A DNA stretch of 60,000 nucleotides from Bugula neritina (lineage: Eukaryota > Bryozoa > Gymnolaemata > Cheilostomatida > Bugulidae), in NCBI GenBank assembly GCA_964035545.1, contig OZ037766.1, forward strand, positions 20,451,767 to 20,511,766, written 5' to 3'. The notes beneath the pieces are model-generated. The model did not search any database. It was given only the letters and a program-made list of their open reading frames with translations, and was not told the origin of the DNA. Positions 55,101 through 60,000 of this stretch are shown piece by piece; within the stretch, counting starts at the first letter, position 1, and each line of letters opens with the position of its first letter. A program made the translations under genes and the position numbers.

Positions 55101-57416
55101 AATCCACTAATGTTTTTATACGACGAGTACATCCTGAATTATTTGTGTATACATATATGAAGGGTAGCACCTCATTAGCTACTGCAGCCTTGGGGAAACA
55201 CCCGGTGCTGATGGTTCCCCTTGCCCGTTTCCCAGCTTTTCTGGGCAATTTCTTGCTATATGTGATGTTTGATCACAAATAAAACATCTCCTGACATATC
55301 TTGGCTGATAATTTCTACGGGTTGACTTGGGACATTCACGAGCCATATGTGAAGTTGAGCCACAACTGAAGCAAGCTCCCTTTGCCTTTTGGTAGCCAGC
55401 TGCACACGCCATCTCACTTTCTCTTGTACTCAGCATTATTCTTGCTCTAGCCACCAGTTCGGGCAAACTCAATTTCTCTACAGAAGCCATGGACTTTAAC
55501 TGCAAGGACACATCACCTGGCAACCCTGCCATGAAAGCGCATTTTGAAATTGGCTCTGCATCCTTCTGTCCAATATGTGCCACTAACCTTTTTATGTCTG
55601 CTAAGTAGACATCAACTGGCTCTCCATCACGCAGCACACGCTTCTGTAGCTCATCGTATGCAGTATAGCAGTTTATTCCAAAAGCTGTTAGTAGTGCAGC
55701 TTTGAGCTTCCCATAATCCTCTTTGTCACTTTCTGGTAGCTGCTTATATACTGCAAACGCTGGACCAGCCAGGAACAGGGGCAAAAATGATTCTAGATCA
55801 GTTATTTTCTGCAGCTTTGCCACCAGCTCTAATTTATCAAGCCACTCACTGAATTCTCCACTGTTGCTGTCTTCATATTTACTTATTATGTCCGAGAGCT
55901 TGACTGATGCCATTGTAATATTGTAATATGCCGAAATAGCTTGTTGTGTTGTATAGATAAATACTGCAATGAATTACTACCAACTTTCTTACTGTCACTA
56001 TACACTTTATTATCTCAAATCTCGAAGCTAACTGACCCACTTGATAAACAAACAGTATGTCACAACAGTTACATAGCACTTTTAAAACCACAACATAATT
56101 ACTTTGACAGCATAATTGTATAGCTATAACATTCCACAATATAAGGCTACTAGCAGGTATAAGTCATGGGATAATATATACATAGCTTTAGTAAACAGAT
56201 ACAAACATTACAGTAGACACCCCAGAGACAAGTGCTGTATTGAGGTGGCAGAGGCAATGATTCTTTTCAGATAGTCAATAAATCTACAATAGAAATTACG
56301 GTTATCAACTATTGTAACCAAATTCTAATAGCACTGTTACAAATAATAATAGACAACATAATGTTTAGGCTTGACGACCTAAAATGTGAACATGGATTTT
56401 TTGTTATCGTAATTTTTAGCAACAACAAAAATCGAAATGATTAAGTCATGAATTGTGACTTGGTAAAAGAACTTGTCAAATTCAACACAGAGAAAAATCA
56501 ACTATTTTCATTTTGACATTTGTCCTACGCATTATTTTAATGTAACTTACTGAAGATTGGGTGCTGATTCGTCCTTGGAAAAATTTGCACGGAACTTAAT
56601 GGAAGTTTTCCTGTCATTAGCTACCTCATTAGCTAAGGTTGAGTTTCGATGAAATGCCACTGGTGGATATGAAGTATTAGTATAAATCATGTCTAAAGGT
56701 TGTTTCCAGCACGACGAATCTTGGTGATTTAGTTTATTTTCCAAAGAAGTTATTTTAGCGCTCACAAACTTACGATCACACAAACATTTATTTTGCAGTT
56801 GAGATAGTTCTATTTGGGGTTGAGCTTTTCCTATTCTCACTTTTTTTCTAGCTTCAGTTTGACTTTTACTTTTAGCTTTGCTCATAGAGCGAGTAACAAT
56901 ACCGACAGAAACAGCGGCTGAAGGTTCAGTCGGCACCTTTTGATCGTAGCAAAAACAATTTTGAGATCCATTAAGTGCACTCACAGAAGCTGCAGGTTGA
57001 GGTTCTATTGATTGTACTTCTAATTGTGGAGCCCGAGATTGCACAATTGTCAGCCGATTAATATTTTTGTTGTGGCACAAGTTATGAAGCAAACTTTCTA
57101 AATCAAAGTCCAAACTATTATTTTGTGAACTAAAATAGCCTTGATTGCAACCGTCACAGTTTTGAGTGAGTTCAGTATCTACAGGAACAAAAATAGAACA
57201 ACTACTCAAAAAATGAGAGATCATCGACTTCAAAAAATTCTCTCTACTTTTATCATGCTTAAGATACGAAAAGCTTATGTGTGACCAGTTCACTGGATGA
57301 AAGAAAAGTTCTCTCCAATGTTTGCAGGTTGCACTAGCCGAAATTTTATCCTTAAAAGAAAGATATGAATAGATGTGAAGAAGGAGAACATCTGGCACCT
57401 TCTTCCATCCTTCCAT
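49182..57416 (-). CDS. FBXO33: F-box only protein 33-like (F-box + LRR), 7 exons; exon 2 interrupted by an LTR retrotransposon
   Basis: Exons: 57416-56551, 56283-51819 (host parts 56283-56213 and 51900-51819), 51498-51265, 51019-50826, 50232-50128, 49758-49598, 49337-49182. Host-only exon lengths sum to 1869 nt (622 aa), and every junction keeps phase. The protein is a substrate-recognition subunit of an SCF ubiquitin ligase; mammalian FBXO33 has been linked to YB-1 turnover. The F-box is at about residues 5-50 (VPDVLLLHIYSYLSFKDKIS, CKHWRELFFHPVNW). A Ser/Lys-rich linker follows, then degenerate leucine-rich repeats. The stretches DPFVMMSWRCKKLS, AVARLRGMQLTKFEVLEE and EEISTSLAREW match FBXO33. 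In this haplotype the frame runs from exon 2 into the LTR and meets TAA two codons later (CTG-TAA), leaving 313 residues with the F-box but few LRRs. Either the allele is null or truncated, or splicing removes the element. Confidence 0.88.
49331..49409. repeat. 19-bp tandem repeat carrying the FBXO33 exon 7 splice acceptor
   Basis: Four copies of TGGATATCTACAGCAAATG lie at 49331, 49350, 49369 (22 bases) and 49391. On the minus strand each gives TTTGCTGTAG|ATATCCA, a usable acceptor. Only the last copy (exon start 49337) gives the correct frame, because the unit is not a multiple of three. Confidence 0.9.
51901..51905. other. Target-site duplication, left copy (GTAGA)
   Basis: GTAGA directly flanks the retrotransposon here and again at 56213-56217. 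A 5-bp duplication is usual for LTR-element integrases. It is exon 2 sequence of the F-box gene. Confidence 0.95.
51906..52176 (-). repeat. 3' LTR (271 bp)
   Basis: Downstream LTR of the element in its own orientation. It has a TATATA motif near its 5' end and an AATAAAG poly(A)-like signal. It is identical to the copy at 55942-56212 as far as I can compare by eye. Confidence 0.97.
52177..52185 (-). other. Polypurine tract
   Basis: AAGGGGAAA on the minus strand, immediately before the TGTAATG start of the 3' LTR. This is the expected place for plus-strand priming. Confidence 0.85.
52213..55248 (-). CDS. pol: Retrotransposon Pol polyprotein (PR-RT-RH-IN), 1011 codons
   Basis: Pol overlaps the end of gag by about 70 bases in the -1 frame, so it is probably made by -1 frameshifting; the first ATG is not necessarily used. 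Domains: aspartic protease with DSG (D49). Reverse transcriptase at about 195-400, with catalytic D288 in LLDLKKAY and YIDD at 352-355. RNase H with WCDAS (D498), AELEA (E532) and TDSA (D556). Integrase with an HHCC zinc finger (H653/H657, C686/C689) and a D,D,E core at D716, D770 and E806, followed by an SH3-like tail. After RT it carries a SLCGKLVGHYPVAGWLR stretch. All catalytic residues are present and there are no internal stops. Confidence 0.95.
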   Translation of the reverse strand: MPRKAGKRARGTISTGCFPKAAVANEVLPFIYVYTNNSGCTRRIKTLVDSGCQQTVISEKLCKEIRGWLRGPQHVVTMLNGETTVCGGEVVVELVVDGVVVRNRCLVAPSLVCGADVILGFDIIKKLGGVTFDKDGKVSWHSKMCALAAPISPTTSKLRIEDTDFIAVFDGQRWTVEWKWQIGEPQLSNQCAQYAVPPEHINEYEAELDQWVADGWLEPYNVQKHGKVDGVIPLMAASQPNKPKKVRPVMDYRELNSHVESMPGQDTAICQEKVREWRKQGTEACLLDLKKAYLQIHVSRSLQKFQTVKYKGNLYVMTRMGFGLSVAPKIMSRIISTVLAQDSEVKQGTDHYIDDIWVNKSLVGVDKVRQLLLMYGLVTKEPEPLNDARVLGLRVRDVGNGNFAWCRDGKLPMLQENMTKRELFSLCGKLVGHYPVAGWLRTSCSFVKRSANDVAWEERIPSYSQDIIEEIMEKVTKEDPVRGIWEVDKDKPGIMWCDASSLSMGCCLQIDGHVVEDCAWLRKDDAHINVAELEATIKGLNLALRWKIKKLVLVTDSATVYSWLRSILENTKRPKVSGLSEMVVKRRLEIVNQLIDEYGLMLSIKLVPSEKNLSDILTRVPKRWLQKVQKNKPDSKVVALGMTKRGRKVIELHNRHHLGVDRTMHVVSRMKIPVDRRVVSEIVKSCQMCKQIDPAPIAWKHGSLDVEENWQRVAVDVAFVSGKPYLTVVDCGPSRFAIWVAMSNETADQALKHLCRIFLERGPPQELICDYGPCFKSSKTKNLLEDWGVSLIFCCAYKHSGNGIVERNHRTIKRMVARTGKTPECMVFWYNNTPNSVGIIPAAAIHAYHPRLPREPVEKELERDFPAKQTGTNSYKVGDNVFVKPGKVRCDTKWKQGTVTKLISDKVVEIDGVNRHVADVRLARQNEGDQNDAISHLCTEVDIELCGDAGLGINEEVSDESDGNNSDLDGSETCSWGIGNPEVVDEANQEEGSRITRDRRPPQWMADFYIN
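55179..55913 (-). CDS. gag: Retrotransposon Gag, 244 aa, two CCHC zinc knuckles
   Basis: Gag starts only 28 bases after the 5' LTR. The N-terminal two thirds is the helical capsid-like region (FSEWLDKLELVAKLQKI, LPLFLAGPAFAVYKQL). The C-terminus has two CCHC knuckles: CFSCGSTSHMARECP and CFICDQTSHIARNCP. Gag packages element RNA into virus-like particles. The frame is intact. Confidence 0.93.
   Translation of the reverse strand: MASVKLSDIISKYEDSNSGEFSEWLDKLELVAKLQKITDLESFLPLFLAGPAFAVYKQLPESDKEDYGKLKAALLTAFGINCYTAYDELQKRVLRDGEPVDVYLADIKRLVAHIGQKDAEPISKCAFMAGLPGDVSLQLKSMASVEKLSLPELVARARIMLSTRESEMACAAGYQKAKGACFSCGSTSHMARECPKSTRRNYQPRYVRRCFICDQTSHIARNCPEKLGNGQGEPSAPGVSPRLQ
55914..55941 (-). other. 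Leader between 5' LTR and gag; no standard primer-binding site
   Basis: The 28-base leader reads AGCTATTTCGGCAT followed by ATTACA repeats on the minus strand. A normal tRNA primer-binding site would start with TGG within a few bases of the LTR end. None is present, so priming is probably by an internal tRNA fragment or another mechanism. Confidence 0.6.
55942..56212 (-). repeat. 5' LTR (271 bp)
   Basis: Promoter-proximal LTR of the element, identical to the copy at 51906-52176. It abuts the right target duplication GTAGA at 56213-56217. Confidence 0.97.
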
Positions 57417-58069
57417 ACTCTACTTTACTACTGTTCTAGTTAGCAATATTCATTACTAACATGTTTGTAAACTTTCCTACTTTTGCAAACGCACGACAAA
57501 ACGAAAATATGCAGTGAAAGTTAAGATTTTTATTGTTGTTTTAAATTATTAATTTTAGATTTTTAAAAACCATTTTTTATTTGTAATTACATTTTTTTGA
57601 ATAATTGTTTTATTTTAGTAGATCCTAAAATTGTAAACTTGTTTTACCGTAATTTTTTATAGAAAGGACAACTCCCTTTCGTTTTCAACTGTATAGCTGT
57701 AGTTGTTTATATTATATACAATCATTTCATACTTTTAATGAAGTTAACAATTTCTCCAGGTTTGACCCGATGCATTTCAAAACCACCCTATGGTCAACCT
57801 CAACTCCACACCAAGAAAAATAAATCTGGGTACAAAAATCAAGGCAATACGCAACAATTTGATGGAAAAACCACCCTGTAGATTTCATGCTTCATGCATG
57901 GTTCCACTAGCTTGATAACTTTTAGCTTAAAAATACTTTCAAACTTACATGTTGAAATTGAATCAGCTTGCTGTACAATGCAGCATTTCAACTACAGATC
58001 TAATAAATTTTTAACTCCCATTACTATTAGCAAAACCATTTTGCTTTGATTAAGTGCCGAAGTTTTTTT

Positions 58070-58275
58070 TCTTTAGGTGTAGCTTTTTTTGTTTACAGAA
58101 TGTTACTAACAGCCCTGCAGTTTTTGATTATACAGAAGATTAGAGTTTAGACTAAATTTCTCAAATGACAGCAGCTAGCTTATTAAATAACTGCAAAAAT
58201 GAAGACAGCATTTTTGATGCAAAATAAATAATATTATATTTCTAAGAGGAGGATTGTCATTCAAGCCAACATTTA
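58070..58275 (+). repeat. Direct repeat, copy 1 (about 206 bp)
   Basis: The sequence from TCTTTAGGTGTAGC to AGCCAACATTTAT is nearly identical to 59385-59594. It contains ACAGCCCTGCAGTTTTTGAT and GAGGAGGATTGTCATTCAAG. Differences are a few substitutions and short indels around AATAAATAA. Confidence 0.9.
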
Positions 58276-59384
58276 TTACGTAGGGTAGAAAATACTGTAT
58301 TCATTTAACAAATGACTATTATATGCCTGTGTATGTAATACTTTGTCTTATATATATATAAATAAAGCTTTTATAAATACAAAATTAATTAAACTAACGA
58401 GGGAATTAATTGATGAAATCATTTACTGCACCATATATCTTAATTGTTTATGTTCTTGTACCAAAGCTTAAATGTTCATAAAATTTAGAATGTTTTAGAG
58501 TTCAACTAAATGGTCATATTCATAGAATAATTTCTATGACTATATACATAGCATTTGTTTCTGTTGCATTGAGTAGTTGGAAAACTGAATATTAGTTTAT
58601 TAAACAAATTAAATGATTTATTTTCTAAAGAAAAATTCACAAACAGATCACATCACCAAAATATAGTATGTGCGTTGCTAGCATCAGTAAATTAACCCTG
58701 GTTGGCCCTTGTTTATATAATATGCTGGTGGTATAAAACAAGATAAGAATAGAAGCTATTAAGTTATAACAGGTGAGGACTTTCAACCACAAGTGATAAA
58801 ACATTTTCTATTGTAACTGCAAGGAACTCTACTAAAACCACCAATAAATACTCTTTGTTTGAGCTACCATTGAAATTTTAGATTTCTTATTTTTAGCTTA
58901 GGTACTATTGTTTTAACCTCATAGCAACTTTTCATGCCGCAGTTAGTTATGAAATAGCACTCCGGCCTGACTACAATCTTCGATTGACTCAACTTCAATT
59001 TTTAAAAGCATCACATATAATATGCCATATAATCGGCTTTTGTAGATGTAATTTTACTCAATTTTCAATTGACCTAGTAATTAAGGCAAGGTAAACGTCT
59101 CACAAGTAATTCACCAAGTGTAGGCTAAGCTGTGCTATACATACTAGTTTTGAGGACATTGCTTATATAATATAAGACATAAGTGATGAAGTCATGTAGT
59201 AAAAATACTAAGCCTTAAACAACGCAAGCTCGTCAGGAAAATAGAGGTATTGCTCTATATTATTATATTTCTTATTAATTTCAGCATTATACATTCATGT
59301 GCAATCATTCCTTGTTCTCACTACTGTGTGTATGTACTATGTATTGATTTGTTTCATTAATCATTACTATTGAAACTCTGTACG

Positions 59385-59594
59385 TCTTTAGGTGTAGCTT
59401 TTTTTGTCTAAAGAATGTTACCAACAGCCCTGCAGTTTTTGATTATACAGAAGATTAGAGTTTAGACTAAATTTCTCAAATGACAGCAGCTAGCTTATTA
59501 AATAACTGCAAAAATGAAGACAGCATTTTTGATGCAAAATAAATAAAACTATATAATTCAAAGAGGAGGATTGTCATTCAAGCCAACATTTATA
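59385..59594 (+). repeat. Direct repeat, copy 2 (about 210 bp)
   Basis: Second copy of the unit at 58070, 1.3 kb downstream in the same orientation. It could be a pair of short interspersed elements, or terminal repeats of an unrecognised element filling 58276-59384. There is no coding capacity in between. Confidence 0.9.
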
Positions 59595-60000
59595 CCAGGT
59601 ATTATTTTATACATTGTTTGTGTCGCAATATTTACAGCTGGGAAATAATTAAATATTAAAGTGATATTTTATTAAAACAACTTCTTTTAATTTTGTGGGC
59701 TTTTCATTTTCTGTTTGACGAGACTTCTCCTTCTATATATCAAATATAAACGGCTGAGATATAGGTTACAATATCCATGACGCACAGCCTCAACAGAGTA
59801 TATAGTATTTACTTGGAGATGATGATCATCAATTTGTCATGTAAATTTATTCGGTTCGTTTCACTCACTAACACATGCTCTACATAATATAGGTATAGAC
59901 GTCAAAACGTTGCCTCAAGTTGCTGAAATGTTTTACAGGAATATACAATTACAGGCTCTTATAATATCATCCTATTCAGTCAATAATAATTATAATATTA

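Larger units (their letters stand above)
51906..56212 (-). mobile_element. Complete LTR retrotransposon, 4,307 bp, recent insertion
   Basis: Two 271-bp LTRs (51906-52176 and 55942-56212) look identical base for base. They begin TG and end CA on the element strand and are flanked by a perfect GTAGA duplication. Gag and pol are open, with pol in the -1 frame. A polypurine tract (AAGGGGAAA on the minus strand, 52185-52177) lies right before the 3' LTR. Domain order PR-RT-RNaseH-IN points to the Ty3/Gypsy side rather than Copia. I would not place it in a named lineage. Identical LTRs and intact frames mean it inserted very recently and may be autonomous. Confidence 0.97.
57417..60000. other. Region upstream of FBXO33; non-coding, with a dispersed repeat pair
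   Basis: A+T-rich, with no gene recognised on either strand. It contains the two direct-repeat copies listed separately. The first few hundred bases should include the FBXO33 promoter, but no specific element stands out. Confidence 0.4.

Overview
This is a window from an invertebrate animal nuclear genome. Genes are split by many GT-AG introns, the sequence is A+T-rich, a ciliary transport gene (IFT57) is present, and microsatellites and transposable-element debris are abundant. The species cannot be named from the sequence. The gene set and the hammerhead ribozymes would fit a lophotrochozoan such as a bryozoan or mollusc, but that is inference.

Six host genes were rebuilt exon by exon with consistent splice phases. 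Left to right: (1) protein disulfide isomerase P4HB/PDIA1, + strand, 357-6517, 10 exons, 506 aa, ending KDEL. (2) An orphan class A GPCR, + strand, 8839-15841, 7 exons, 514 aa. (3) SAMM50, the mitochondrial outer-membrane sorting and assembly subunit, - strand, 23144-17297, 10 exons, 461 aa. (4) A 667-aa multi-TIR protein, - strand, 34972-26867, 7 exons, ordered TIR-like / SAM / TIR-like / TIR. (5) IFT57, + strand, 36660-41694, 8 exons, 405 aa. (6) A secreted, threonine-rich, mucin-like protein with a cysteine-rich C-terminus, - strand, 47191-42291, 6 exons, 376 aa. (7) A seventh gene, an FBXO33-type F-box/LRR gene, - strand, 57416-49182, has its second exon split by a complete LTR retrotransposon (51906-56212) with identical 271-bp LTRs and a perfect 5-bp target duplication.

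The most interesting non-genic signals are two complete hammerhead ribozyme folds, on opposite strands, about 0.6 kb apart in intron 2 of the TIR gene (31494-31563 minus and 32120-32182 plus). They have the very short stem III known from Penelope-like retroelements, and one lies in a perfect 59-bp inverted repeat. Twice, in two different genes, a tandem repeat has expanded across a 3' splice site so that the acceptor is present in several copies (49331-49409 and 43497-43708). The IFT57 gene carries a LINE tail in intron 1 and, in intron 5, a small terminal-inverted-repeat element with a probable solo LTR nested inside it. The 51-bp exon of the secreted gene lies between about 150 bp of (AT)n and an uninterrupted 1,068-bp (CA)n tract.

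The genes do not form a functional cluster; this is an ordinary stretch of animal chromosome. SAMM50 and the TIR gene are consecutive on the - strand. The TIR gene and IFT57 are divergent across 1.7 kb. IFT57 and the secreted gene converge across 0.6 kb.
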